64,000 nt of DNA from Linum tenue (lineage: Eukaryota; Streptophyta; Magnoliopsida; Malpighiales; Linaceae): contig CAMGYJ010000002.1 in assembly GCA_946122785.1 (NCBI GenBank), positions 64,133,703 to 64,197,702 of the forward strand, written 5' to 3'. Both the position numbers and the translations under genes were made by a program. The notes under the pieces are model-generated. The model did not search any database, had not been told where the DNA came from, and saw only the letters and a list, made by a program, of their open reading frames with translations. Of the stretch, positions 48,632 through 61,319 are shown one piece after another. Every line of letters begins with the position of its first letter. The first letter of the stretch is position 1.

Positions 48632-50045
48632 TGTAACACCCCATTTTTTTATTTAGTTCGACTAAGGTTCGACCTAGAAGTTGGAAGGCGAATGGAAATA
48701 ATTAAAGCTTTGAAAAAAGAGGAACATGCTAGAACACGGGCCGCAACACGGCCGTGTTGCTCGAACGTGTTCGCAGAAGCGAGTCATTTTGACGATGCTG
48801 GAAATGAAGCGGTATAGGACGGAACACGAGTCTAAACACGACCGTGTTCACTTAAATGATCGTTTTATTATCGTGATTAATTGGATAATCTGTTTCAGAG
48901 GGGACCAGCAACGTAGCTTAACACGACCTGAACACGCCCGTGTGGCGTGACTGTGTCGCTAAAGACAATTGGAACAGGGACGACGATTGGGGAGAACACG
49001 GGCAAGAACGCGGTTGTGTCCTGTGCCCGTGTTGCTTCTGTATGAAAACAAGCAGTTTCTTCTGGCCGAACTTTGGCACCAAAAATCTTCCCCGATTTCT
49101 CTGATCGAGCAGAGGACGAAAAGAGGAAGAGGGAAAAGAAGGAGTGGCAGACCCATCTTCCTCCCCCCCCCCCCCCCCCCCCCCCCATTTTCCTCCGTCG
49201 GTCCTCCAATGCGTCACCATGTTCTCGATGTTGTTCCTCGACGGAAAAGAAGAGGAGTGAAGAGAAGAAGGAAAAGGAGGAGTCCAAGCGCTGGGTTTTG
49301 GCCGAGAGAAGGTCAGGAAACATCCCACGGAGTTGGAATCCAAGTTGGTGATTTGATGGGTCGTCGTAGCTTCGTCGGAGAGTCGCCGGAATATGAAAAA
49401 AAAAACGAATTTCAACCCACCGGTTTCATAGAGGGCAATCCTAGGATCGTCACCATGTTAACGAAATTGAATTCCGACATCGGATGCGGGAGAACCAAGT
49501 CGCGGAAGTTTGGAGGAAAATTTGTCAAGTTCAGGTACCATTCTTGATAATTAAAAAAAGTAGAAGATTCATAAAAAAAAATTTAGAAGACTGAATATAT
49601 TATTTTCCAGAAGGGTCAGGGTCAATGGTGTTGACTTGGAAAATTTTGGATTTGGTACCTGATACTTGGGAATCTGACAGAATTCTTATTTTGGTTATAA
49701 CTTGTTCGTTTGACGTCTGACCGAGGAACCGTCGGCACCTATGAAATCGTGGAAGCGAGGAGAATTTAATGGGATCTAGTCATGGAATTTTTAGAGCGGA
49801 ATCAAAGTCGTCTTTTTGAGGTGAGTGTAAAGGGGGTAAAATCTTTGTCGAGGTCTTTTAGTTTATGGAATTACTTTAAGTAATGCTAGTTAATTTTTGA
49901 GTTTGCGCGATCATGTGTGTGAGGCATACCACTGCCTACTTAAGATGGAGGCACGTGTTGTGCTATGTATGAATGAATGTATGTTGTAATGTATGGTTAT
50001 TGGTAATTGAATCCCCTAGCGGTTGGGCCACTACTGAACGCGGTA

Positions 50046-50220
50046 GATGGTCGGGTCACTGCTGGACGACGATACGTAACGCAGCAGGTGATAGGGCATG
50101 GTAATTGACGACGAGACGTAACACATACCATATCCGAGTTGGGTATGCAACTGGACGACGAGACGTAACACGGTTGGCATACCAGGGTAGGGACATCGGA
50201 CGACGAGATGTAATGCGATG
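50046..50220 (+). repeat. GGACGACGAGACGTAACAC repeats inside the LTR
   Basis: Variants of GGACGACGAGACGTAACAC occur four times, near 50065, 50108, 50153 and 50199, about 45 bp apart. The intervening sequence also repeats weakly (GCATACC, GTTGG). Confidence 0.75.
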
Positions 50221-50244
50221 GACCCTAGTGATATGTGTATGTGG

Positions 50245-50302
50245 TAAGAATAGAAGTAGAGAACTTCTATGAGTTAAGAATAGAAGTAGAGAACTTCTAT
50301 GA
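50245..50302 (+). repeat. Perfect tandem duplication inside the LTR
   Basis: A 28-base unit beginning TAAGAATAGAAGTAGAGAAC occurs twice with a 30-base period. Each unit contains the inverted pair AGAAGT/ACTTCT. Confidence 0.85.
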
Positions 50303-50801
50303 TTTAACGTTGGGATAAGTTATTGAGGATGAAACTGAGAACGACTTTCATCTAAGGAAAGAACACGCTAATAACGGGTTTTAGTAAGGAGATTGCTTAG
50401 GGCAAAGACTTTAGGAAGTAACGACGAGACTGACCCCTTCTCACTCACCAGGTTGAGGAAGGGTTAGCAAAGGTGGATTTCGAGAAGAGGCAAGGCAAGG
50501 CGAGAAGCCGCACCAGCATAGACAAGATCTCAGGGATCTTAGCAAGGAGTTAGAGTTAGAGTTTATTTAGTTAGTTATGTTTATGGTTATGAAAATATAT
50601 TGGAGGTTCAAGGTTCAAAGATTAAGTTTTATTGACTGCGGTCTGAGGTTGCCCACATGTTTACGACATTGCATTTGATGTTTCGTTTTAAAAGGATTCG
50701 GATTCGGTTGTATTTGTTTTAGTGAAATTTTGAGTATCGTTTATAATCGGCTCTGAAGCCATGTGTATTTCGGTTGGGTAAAAGTATCGGAACGTTTCAT
50801 T

Positions 50802-50815
50802 TTGGTATCAAAGCC
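50802..50815 (+). other. Primer binding site of the Ty3-type element
   Basis: TTGGTATCAAAGCC lies two bases after the LTR end and resembles the initiator-Met-tRNA complementary site TGGTATCAGAGC with one change. Confidence 0.65.
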
Positions 50816-50819
50816 GACA

Positions 50820-51600
50820 CTTCTTTGTTCCTTGGTATCAAAGGAATACTGGAGTGAAGATCTGTGTTTTTTTTCAAGGTTTTTGTTTTACAAGGAAAGG
50901 AAAAGGGGTGTCAGGTTAAATGTTTGACCAAGCGAGTCAAGGTTTCTTTTGAGGATTTTTAGAATCTCCAAGTATTCTCTAACCATGATTAGGAAAATAA
51001 CTCTAGGAGACCTTGCGAGGTTATGATACGTCTTGAGAAGGAAAAGAAGTTGATTCCTAAGAGGGTCGCTTTGTGACCTCATTGTGAGCAAGAATTAATG
51101 AAAGAGATTTTTATATTTTTTTTCCATAATTTTGTAAATGGGACAAGTTCCAATATTAATTACGTTTTTATGGGGAATGAGTAAATCAAGTTGGATAAGG
51201 GAAATAAATCGAACTCCCATATTACCCTTCTTTCCTCTCGAAATATTAGAAGTTCGGCTCTCTACTCTGCAAAACTCGACGGTTGTGGGAAACAATCGGG
51301 CATTGTCACGGTGGGATCGCCTCCGACCTGCTTGGTGGGTTGCTCGCCGTCGGATGATGAGATGCAAGGGATATCTTCGAAGATCAAGCCAATGAAGGCC
51401 ACACCGGGAGGGAAGACGAATTCGAGATTCCGTGCGGCGGTTCTGAGCATTGCCAAGAACGACGGCTCCTGTGGTGACATCGAATGACGAGGATTTGAAG
51501 ATGGGACCAAACTCGCCTTCCGACCGCCGGATGCATTGTTGGCCACCGAGGGAGAACTCGTCGAGGATGAAGAAGAACATGGAGGGCGACATTGTCGTGA
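50820..51600. other. Unassigned GC-richer segment
   Basis: 51230-51590 is noticeably GC-richer and open in several frames on both strands, but no domain is recognisable. It may be a captured or decayed gene piece attached to the following palindrome field. 53390-53640, on the other side of that field, has a similar character. Confidence 0.35.
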
Positions 51601-53340
51601 AAATGTACCACTTTTATGGTACATATACCATTGAACTGATACATGTATCACTAAAGTGGTGTATGTACCACTGATCTGATACAAGTATCAGTGCAACTAT
51701 TCAAGTCCACACCAAAATGTGACCATCCACTTGCAATGTTGGATATTTTATACTTGTACCATTAGCAAAATCGAAAATCATACTAAATGTTCCCATTGCA
51801 ATGTTAAATATACTTTGGAGTGGTACCATTGAGATGGTACATGTATCACTGTACTTATAGATATACAAGTGAACTTATACACATACCATTGCACTGATAC
51901 CCATGGCGGAGCCAGGGAATTTATATAGGGGTGTACTCTTTCAAAAATTAGATAAATAATTAAAAAAATTAATTAAAATATATCTAACTAATACAAGTTA
52001 CAACAAAAGTCTACGACGTGTTACAAAATATACTCAGTGTCTGGACGGCTCAACAAATATCTCCATCTTACTATACAATCATTCACAAACTGATCATTTA
52101 ATCAATTACGAAACTTGTTCTTAAAGTTTCCCAAAACTAAATATGTTATTTCAACACCTGCAGTTGCAATCGGTAAAATCAATTACTTTGAGAAGCAAGT
52201 AAACCAATGGATATGATAGAATGGAGGGAATAAGGATAACTCGTAATCAGGTTCAATGGTTAGATTTTCAAAATAATCGGGAGAAGGAATATCATTTTTA
52301 CTATTAAACTAGTGTTTAAAATACAATAACAAATGAATTGTGGTCTAATGAAAAACATGTTTACTAATAATCTTAGTATCCTAATTTAAATCACCTAGTC
52401 TACCACTTATATTTTTTATCCACACGAAAACTACTATCGGGGGTTGGATAATCGTTATCCCAAAAATTAGGGGTGTCCCGGGACACCCCCAATACCCCCT
52501 GGCTCCGCCCCTGACTGATACATGTACCACAGAACTGATGCGTAAACAAACCATCAACTTCCCATTAGTAACAACTATAAAATATCCAACCAATGTAACA
52601 AATAAACATGAAGTCACTAAGAAATTGTTTGTGGGTACTGGGAAGTCTAAACAACGATAAATCAGGTCCAGAAGGACGAATGGGGCACTTGGGTAATGCG
52701 ACGGAAAAACAGAATTTGAATTTTCGAGTTGGGGCTGCACTTCTTGCCACTAACATCATCAGTACGTTTCCTTTTCCCTTTATCTTGTTGCCCATTATCC
52801 CGGCTTTCACGGTGTCCCTTCAGCTGGTACTCGCACTCGAGGAATGTTCCTGACCTACCCTAACTTCTACATGGCGAGGAACATAGCTTACATGACTCTT
52901 CCCCCTAGGCACTCAGGAATATGGTCTCTTCATCCTGGCCATTCCTACAGACAATAATCAACACTATCAATGCAGTGATAGAAGTACAAGTTCGATAAGT
53001 AAGACAACTATCACTACAATGGTAAAATTACCAGTACATCTTTGCACTAACTTCCTCCAAGCACCTGCAAAAAATATCACTGTATTGGTAAGACATATCA
53101 CTGCATTAGTACAAATACCACTAGAATAAAAAAAATACTTACCACTAATACCGTTCAACAGAAACTCAAACACTGGTAGAATTACCATTGTAGTGGTAAC
53201 ATTACACTAGTATCAATACCAGTACACGGGTACGAATACCATATGAAAAAAATCCAGATCTGGAAAATCAAAGACACAAATATGGGTAATGAAAATACCA
53301 TTGCACTAGTACAAATACCACACGAAAAAACCCAGATTTG
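51601..53340. repeat. Field of TACCA/TGGTA palindromic short repeats
   Basis: At 51601-51900, 52514-52550 and 52960-53340 the sequence is built from 15-25 bp units such as GGTACATATACC, TGATACATGTATCA, CTGATACAAGTATCAG and ACCATTGCACTGATAC, many of them perfect or near-perfect palindromes. A hAT element splits the field. I cannot assign the field to a known element class. Weaker relatives are at 22020-22220 and 37500-37640. Confidence 0.65.
51901..52513. mobile_element. hAT-type element with 8-bp TSD inside the palindrome field
   Basis: The ends are CCATGGCGGAGCCAGG and, reverse-complemented, CAGGGGCGGAGCCAGG. ACTGATAC flanks both sides exactly (51893-51900 and 52514-52521). It is 613 bp, AT-rich inside and has no coding frame. 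The duplicated ACTGATAC is itself the core word of the surrounding repeat, so the TSD could be partly fortuitous, but the paired ends support insertion. Confidence 0.78.
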
Positions 53341-53655
53341 GGTTTGCGAGAGAGAGAGATAGTGGGGGGGGGGGGGGAAAGAGCTACCTTAAATTCTTCG
53401 CCGCCGGGAAGGTGAGGAGGGTCGTCGTCTTCACCGTCGATCTTCGCAGTGTCAAGTTTGTGGAAGGAGATGGAGAGTCGCAGCGGCAAGCCTGGTGTTG
53501 CTCGGAGAACAACGACAACCACCATCCGAAACGTAGCCCACGACAGAGGATAGGGGATGGAGCCGGAGGGAGATAATCTTTTTGGTGCGTCAACGATCGA
53601 AAAACATGAATCATGGCGGGGAAAATGTGACGGCGACAAGCAGGGGAAAAGGGAA

Positions 53656-53690
<35 letters not shown>

Positions 53691-54305
53691 GAAACGAAAG
53701 AGAGACGAAAAGGGAGAGACGAAAAGGGGAATGAATTTTGAATTGGGGTGAAAATGTTTTTCCCCAAATTCTTTCTCTTTCTCAATATGACGAAAGAAAC
53801 TAATTATGTAATTAATGTCTAATAAACAGCTGATTAATCCTAGATGGACGGTATCTAAGAGGGGTCGAAAATCAGACCCTCTAGGCTTAAACTTTCAGTT
53901 CGAATGACTTGATCTCATACTACATCAGCATAATACATCAAAAGGATGTGATAAATTTTATAACATTTTAAAACTTTCGCTAAATAACGTGATTTTATTA
54001 CCATAGGCCATAACAATAATGACTATCTTATGCCCCATAACAATACTTTGCAGCCATGGCCAAGCAGATGTTAACAGAAGATTCAACGAATCTCCGCTGG
54101 ATTTCAATTGGATCGCCTTTAGTCTTTACAGTTTCAGAAGGTGACTCACAATGAAGTGGCCAACTCCTAAAATTGACTGGAGGAAGCTACCTTAAAAATG
54201 AATCTTATGTACAACAATTAAATCTAAATCTGCACAAGTCCACTACGATTCCATATATCTGAACATAGAACCTTCTATTCAGACTGAAGAAAGTATCATT
54301 TTTCT
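53341..54305. other. Microsatellite-bearing spacer and ATG9 3' flank
   Basis: A G-run lies at about 53366-53377, a GA/GAGAGA microsatellite at about 53659-53688. 53390-53640 is GC-rich without an identifiable gene. The part next to 54305 is the likely 3' UTR of ATG9. Confidence 0.5.
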
Positions 54306-57300
54306 TTAAAAGCTAGGTGGGTCTTCATGGTCTTGATCTATAGTTCTAGTTTCAGGTCTGCTGGCATAAACTTCATCAAAATGGAGACTCAAATTCCTTC
54401 CTCCAGCTTCAATGTCATCATCATACATGTAAGTAGTCCTGGACGCACTACATGAATTCCTTAACTCCAAGTCCTGTTCTTGCTCCTCCATGCTTCTTTC
54501 CGATAAATTCTCAAACTGATTACCACGAGCAAATCTGTTGAAATCAGGGGGCTCCAGGAAACTTGCCTGCGGCTGTCGTCCTTGCAAGTTGCTTCTGGAC
54601 CACCAATGGCTTCCACCAGGATTAACAGCACCGTGAGTGGAATCGTGATGCCGGATCACACTCTCCCGAAAGAATGGAGCAGACGTGGAAGCCTGCAGAT
54701 GAGAGCCCAGTCGATCATCCACATGCTGAGCACCCCAGTAGTCTTCATGATCGTATCTTGCAACACCACCCTGTGCCAAATTGGAAGGGTTCCAGATATC
54801 TTCGATTTGTTGCTCATTCACATCAAGTTGTACAGTACATTCTTCTTCTCTTGTATTATCATTCATCGAATTGTGGTGTTGGGCCATATAGTACCAATCC
54901 AGAAGATATGGATGATGATTCTTTTGATCAACATCAATCAACCATAAGGAATCCAACTGAAATCTAGCAGTATAATATGGCGCACCCCGAGAAAAGGTCG
55001 TGTTTCTCTCCTCCGCACTTCTAAGTCTTAGGGGGCTGCCTCGTAACAATTGAGGATGCTGACACATATGTCTAATTCCTGGACCTTGCAGCTTCTGCTC
55101 CCTGAAGTTCCGAAGATTTAGCAGGAATTGTTTCCCTTGAGCATTTGGTTCCCATGAAGGATAGCTACTCTTGAAACTGCAAACCACAGTGGAAAATTAG
55201 CTCTTACAGCCTATAAACCCCACACTCGGCAAAGTAATTAAGCTATTGAATAATTAAGATTTGAAATTTGGCCAGCTGTATGACCAAGTATTAATCAACC
55301 TGCATCAAGATTTGCTAGGAAGTGGCATAGTCATACCTCAACATTGCTTTTTCCATCTTTCCCTGAGAACTCCTTTGAGTGCGAGGTGCATTACAGGGAG
55401 AAGCATAGTTGCTATTGCCATGATTTAGAAAATCAAAGGCACTAAAACTGCAATGTGTAAATGGTTATATTGAAACTGTTTAGTGCTCAGAGCAAAAGAC
55501 AACCAAAAAACTGTTGATTCTCAATCAATCTATATTTTGAGGGTTAACAACAGACTGACCTACAAACATGGCCTACACCCTGGACATCCACTGTGAAATC
55601 TGATATGAACTCCAAGATGTCATCAACTTGCTGCAAGACCATATAAGTGATGGCTTAAACATTGCATATATGGCACAGAACAGGCAAGATATGGACCATG
55701 TGTGAAGAAGTTGGTACCTTTGGTACAACAAATAAAAGCAAGAGTGGAGTGAGAAATATCGATGCCATCTCCTCAAGTAACATCATACCAGTATACTGCA
55801 GCACGTAAAAGCCCCAGGATGGACAAACCAACTTAGAGCTCGGTCAAATATGAAAGCAAGAGAAGAGAGCACTACAGTTGACTTTATTATTTGAGCTCGG
55901 ATAATAGGCTCATACTACACGGCAAACAGACTGACTACCTGAAATAAGGTTTCAAACTCTATTCTAACTGTCTCAGTATGTTCCTTGCACCGCCACCTCT
56001 TTGGCATATAATGAGTATGCTGTACCACCACAGCCATTGTTCCTTCCGGATCGAGAACTAGGAGATCATCAGTCACTGCAGCCCGGCTGATAGCTGTTAT
56101 AGTTCCAAAAACAGCAGCATACCAAAACAAGTTGCGCCCGAAAATCTACAAAATGAAATCGCTATGTTATATGACATGTATCTCTGATATTTGTACTAGT
56201 CGCACAAAGACATCTAAACTACGTATATCGTTAAGTTCTTGGGAGGGGTAGAGAAAAGGGTCTCTTACATGGCCCTCGAGTAAAGATTCCTCCACCAATG
56301 CAATGATCAGCAGGACAGCAGCAAATCCACCAGATACGAATGAGATAAACTTTGCAACAATTGAAATTATAGGAGATGGGAACTGTTTTAGATATTCTGA
56401 AGCATGCACTATACTGCTGTTGATTCGATGCTTGAACAAATGGTCAACCTGTTACACAAACAAAAGAATCTTAAATCACCAGTGCTCAATTTGGTGCCTA
56501 TAAAAAAAGAATTAGACTGGAAGAAACTTTTTGGCTGGCTTGCGGAGATGGCAAAAAAAAAAAAAAAAAAATTGTTTCCAGCAACCAGGATTTTGCCTAC
56601 ACTATACCTTAGCATCACACAGATAAACTAGAAAGGCCTTAATCATCCGCATATGTATTTTCAGTGTGAAGCCAAGAATTAGAAAGGGGTAATAGCAAAC
56701 TATAATTCCAAGCAGTGGTTTATATGTTTAGACTATGGCGTCATCCTAATGGCAGGGAGATATCTGAATACTCTTTTAAAAAGTACAAAAGTATTAACCA
56801 ATTAACAGACTGCGAAAGAAAGAGACACAAAAGACAGACATGCACCTCATTGAATTCTCTGAACATCCACCTTGACAAATTTGACCACCGTCTAGATGAT
56901 GCTGTGCCAGGATGATTATAGAACTGCTCAGCATGTCGCAAGAAGAGATATACTAACATGAATATAACAAGAAATGGCGAAAGCAGAAGCATTGCAAGCC
57001 CCACAACCATAAGTCGCTTTTTTAGTGTTTTAGGATTCGAAAGGAAGTCCATCCTAACACAGAAGTTTCTGCAAAACAATATAAAGAAATGAGAAAGTTA
57101 AGTCCTTGACCTCAAACACACACGAGAACAAACAAATATAAGAACTTACCGATCAAACATGCTCTGCAGTATGCACCAGTTTAAGGTCCATTCAAGAGTC
57201 TTTGTGAGAACTAAACGATACTGAGTTCCATCTGGACCAAATTTGACTGTTGGCCCAGCACCTGGAACCCATTGTGATATAGGGAATGCAAGTACCCCTT

Positions 57301-58240
57301 TATTGAGCATCCCAATCAAGTAGTTCTCTTTCCGCATCAACCGCATGACCATGTCATGAGCTGATAGGTCTTTGACCACACATAGTTGTTGTGAGGCTTG
57401 CAGTTGGACAATTTTCTCAAGAACTGTTGCCCATGGCATAGTTTGGATCTCCTTGTCTGTCACATGAAGACTGCAAAAGAAAATGCAATTCACAGTTTGA
57501 TACCTGAAGCACTCACCATAAAAAAGGAGAAAGGCAGCTAAACCCAAGAACATAGCCAAATGAAAAAATAAGTAAGGAAATTACAACAGATAAGCAAATT
57601 AAAATTCACAGAAAAGATAAACCAAAACGCTTTAGGCATGCCAAACAGGGTATCATGGTTACCTGTTGTGATAGAATTGACGGATCCTAAGGGTCTCCTT
57701 CAACTGAGAGAAAAACCTGAAGAAACAGAAGACCAGATAGATGGAAAACAATCCCAAATATCCAACAATTATGGCTTTTGATAGAGTCAAGGGGGTTAAT
57801 GGGTGCTCATGAAGAGCTTCTTTTGCAAGGTCGCAAGGCTTGGTTCCAGATTCAACTGCATCCATTCCACACTTTGCATTACGTAGACCATTCCAGTCAA
57901 CATAAAGTAAGAAAAATCCCGAGAAACAGATGGTGAAACCAAGGCTCAGAAGCTCAACTATCCATTTTATAATAATGCACCAAAGGCCCTTCTCACAGTA
58001 ATAGCTGTAAAGCCTTTCAAAGAACAAGTCCAGATCAGCAATTGGCTCCACGTTCAAGCTTTCACCATTAAGAAGCCCAGAAGGGCTTTCACTACCAGGA
58101 CTTGGTATCCTTCCATAACCAGACAGCTCAATCTCTGGTGCCACATCCTTAAGCAAGCCTGCTGTCAAAGTGGAGTCCTCATGCCATCTCCAATTAAATT
58201 TCCTGAGGGTATTAGAGTTCGTCTGCCCACTGAACATCAT
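54306..58240 (-). CDS. ATG9: Autophagy-related protein 9
   Basis: Nine coding exons on the minus strand: 58240-57663, 57470-57150, 57068-56846, 56448-56269, 56145-55939, 55795-55718, 55630-55560, 55447-55337 and 55176-54306. They total 2640 nt and 879 residues. The N-terminus has NWRWHEDSTLTAGLLKDVAPEIEL-type sequence, a plant ATG9 signature. Membrane segments include about 87-114 and 156-178, followed by several more in the central core. The core carries MRKENYLIGMLNKGVL, WSNLSRWMFREFNEVDHLF and LEEMASIFLTPLLLLFVVP. The long hydrophilic C-terminal tail is mostly in the last exon and ends DHEDPPSF. ATG9 is the multispanning lipid scramblase on Golgi-derived vesicles that seeds autophagosomes. 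Length and content look complete. Confidence 0.95.
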
Positions 58241-60300
58241 TCACAGATGCATAGAGCATGCAAAGGAAACCAGTCCATCCCCCAGGAACAATTGCTGAAA
58301 CAAAGTTCTGGAAATAAAAAGGAACTCAAGTTATTTACAAGCTTTACCTTAAATATATTTTCGTTTGATAGTGACACAAACAGTAAGCAGACAACTCAAA
58401 GATGACGTGGCGTTGAGACAACACTAACAGTCTGTAAGAAACAAGTAGGATAACATCTAATTTACTGTGATCATCGGTTTAAACGGCATATAAAGAAGCC
58501 AAACCAGCATAATAATAAATATCCCTTCTCAAAAGTACAACAATAAAATAAATATTGGAGATTCAAAGTCCAGTACTCGCAAAAAAGACAGTAAAAGGAA
58601 ACAGAGTTGGAGGGAATAGAATAGAGGTTGGGATATCAGAATACTACACATAAGCAACCAATGCTATTACTGCCTCAAACCAATCATCTGCAGGATAAAC
58701 TGATTTTAATAACTGAACAATACTGGTCTATTTACACATTATCTACTGCACATCCCAAGCACGTGACCGCACAATAATATAATCCAAACATCCCAAAGTA
58801 TATGTCCTACTTGATGCCAAGAATACTGCACGAGTCATAGTACAAGTGATATTCCAAACTCCCTATTTTATTGACAAAACTGTTGTGTTATTATCATTTA
58901 AGTCCCCTTCTGTATTTCGTAAAAGATCTTAAACATTTCAGCAAAGAATGACTGGGGAACCCGCTAAATTATTTGACCCCATACGTTGGCAACCAAAACA
59001 AATTGGACTTGAACACAACTATACAGGATTTTATGAGATAGAACTAGAGAGGAGAAAAACGGCAAGCATCCTTTGGTCAAATTGACAGCATCTGATTTGC
59101 AGAATCAAGTTTGAAATAGGTATAGGTATACAAGTCAGAAGCAACATAATTTTCCCTGTTGCTAAGGACAAAGGGCTGATAAACACTCCCGAGTTTCTTT
59201 CCCAACTAATAGGAACCTTTAACAATGATGTATGACACCAAAGCAAACATTTTTTTTTTTTACCACCACGAACGAACAATCAATGAGGTTTACATATATA
59301 ATTACAGAAGGACAAAGTTCGAGTATCACTATGAAGTGCGCTACAAAACCTCTGTTCACTCGCTGTACTGCTCATTGCCAGTAAGTTATTGAAATGCTAT
59401 AAATTACGCAAGCAAATGAGGGCGTTATGAATCATTAGCAGCTCACAATCAAGTAGTTTTACATGCTTAAGTATTACATCCATCATGCATTGTAGTTTGG
59501 GTACTTCCACTATGAGCTCTTCAACAGCCATACTCACTAGTGCAGTAATGCAGAAATGTATAATACAAATGGGGCAGTATACTAAAAGAGATGGTGAGTA
59601 CAGACCAATTAAGTGAAGAAAGCTGATCTACAGTTAACAAGAATGAGATGCGTTCCTCATAATTTTCACTAAATAAGGACCATGAAGAGCAAAGATCGAA
59701 TCTTCACAAAGGCTCTAGTCTCAAAGTAAAACTCAATCTAACACTTGATACTCCACATAGCAGAAAACCCATAATCAACAGCTTATCAATAGTTTTAAGT
59801 CATCAAACTATCAGCATGTCATCAACAATGATAAACTCCCACTGATCAGACAGAAACTCCGAGATGCTGCAAATCATGGTACTCTGAGACCAGAGCTAAA
59901 GGAATGCTTTGCAGGCACCAAATTCAACGTCAATCGATCATTAAGAATAGAACTCCGAACTTTAAACCCCAATAACCAAGGAGCAAGCTAAGTTGGAAGA
60001 GATTCAACTATCTAGCACGCCGCATATAAGCGGAACATCAAATATAAAATCTTAATTTGCCAAGGGACAAGGAGATGGAATTACCCGCGACCCAGCAACG
60101 CAAGAGCTCCGAACGAAACGGCCCTAGGAACTATCGAGTGGACAGCGCCCAAATAGGTATCCCCTGGAATTCACCGAACCCAGAGAGACAGATAAACGAC
60201 AGAGGGAGGGCTTGTCGAGAAGTAGAAGGAAACCCAGGAACTGGAACAGGAAAAGGCAAAGGAATAAGAAAGCTCTTATATTGTCTTTGCAGGTGAACCA
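58241..60300 (-). promoter_or_regulatory. ATG9 5' UTR with long intron and promoter
   Basis: A leader exon probably lies near 60080-60260 (minus strand), with a donor-like GTCGCGG|GTAATT at about 60084. A 1.7-1.8 kb intron would run to shortly upstream of the ATG at 58240. No coding frame or element is recognisable inside it. The exact transcription start is not visible. Confidence 0.45.
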
Positions 60301-61319
60301 GACGAGAAGTAATACTGGAGCCGAGCGGGAGGCGGAGCGGGCAAAAGTTCGGTTTGCGTGGACGAAAGTTTCCTTGTCAAAAGACTCACAACCGGTTTAA
60401 GCCGTTGGGCTTGAAGTTCATCGGATTGGAGTTTGACTCGAATGAACCCGTTTTATAGAAAACTAGCTTTCATCCGGCCCGTTGGATTACTTTCATTTAC
60501 TAATTATGGAATAGAGGTGAGAGTTAAAGCAGAAAAATATTTATTTGGGTCGGACCCCGCAATTTGAATTTATTTGAGTCCATATAATTATACCTATAAA
60601 GAAATCTCGACCATTTAGCTATCCACATTAAACCATTCACACTTTCATTATCAGTGTTTCCACCATCACATTTATGTTTGTTATAAAAAAAAAATTTGCA
60701 AATATTACATTAGAGTTGATATTCATTTTTTAGGCCAATGTAATAGGTCTAATTTATAATCAAACTAAATAGTCGTTTATTGGTATGACCTTCAAGTGAT
60801 ATTACCAAATATGATTTGACTGGTAATAAATTGAGTTTGGGAAGAATGTTATTTTGCAATTCATAGTGGAGTGAAATTTTAGGCCACGTTTGGCATTAGT
60901 TGTTCATTCACCACCACATCCAACGCTAAGGTATCACTTTCCCATAAGACTTTTTAATTTACTGCGAAATGAGATGGTCTAAATTCCTTCAATTTTGGGT
61001 TTCAAAATAGTAATTTGCAATCACTTATTTACATAGTTTCCATCTCCTACTTTTAAACGTGTGAGATTTAAAGTTTCTTTTATCTAAATTTCATAGCAAA
61101 ATATGAACCTGTAAACATTGGCGAGGTGAGTGAACAACTAAAGATCACAATGATTGTAGCTTTAGTGGCATGGTGGTATATATGAGCTCATAAATCAAAT
61201 TAACAGCATCTCATCTTTCATTGAAAACTAAGCAAAATTTAGGGAGTCATTCATTGTTATATAAAAGTACTTAGAGTAAAATATGTTTGGAAACTGAAAT
61301 TGCTTGCATTAGTGAATAA
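60301..61319. other. AT-rich gene-free spacer
   Basis: No gene or classified repeat is seen. Confidence 0.45.

Larger units (their letters stand above)
48632..50799 (+). mobile_element. Long LTR of a Ty3-type retrotransposon, followed by a PBS
   Basis: The segment starts TGTAACACCCCATTT, a common LTR start in chromovirus-type Ty3 elements, and ends GGAACGTTTCA at 50799. TTGGTATCAAAGCC follows at 50802-50815. It thus has TG...CA ends and a primer binding site at the right distance. The 2.17-kb length suits this group. It contains ACACGGCCGTGT-type palindromes, a C-run of about 28 bases (49163-49190), and two sets of internal repeats. No gag-pol follows, so the element is truncated just after the 5' LTR. 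Confidence 0.72.

Noticed and set aside
48895..49547. Several 140-190 codon frames around 49 kb on both strands
   Set aside because: All lie inside the Ty3-type LTR and run through a long C-run; proline/glycine-rich shadows, no domain.
54582..54967. Plus-strand frames opposite the last ATG9 exon
   Set aside because: Antisense shadows of confirmed coding sequence.
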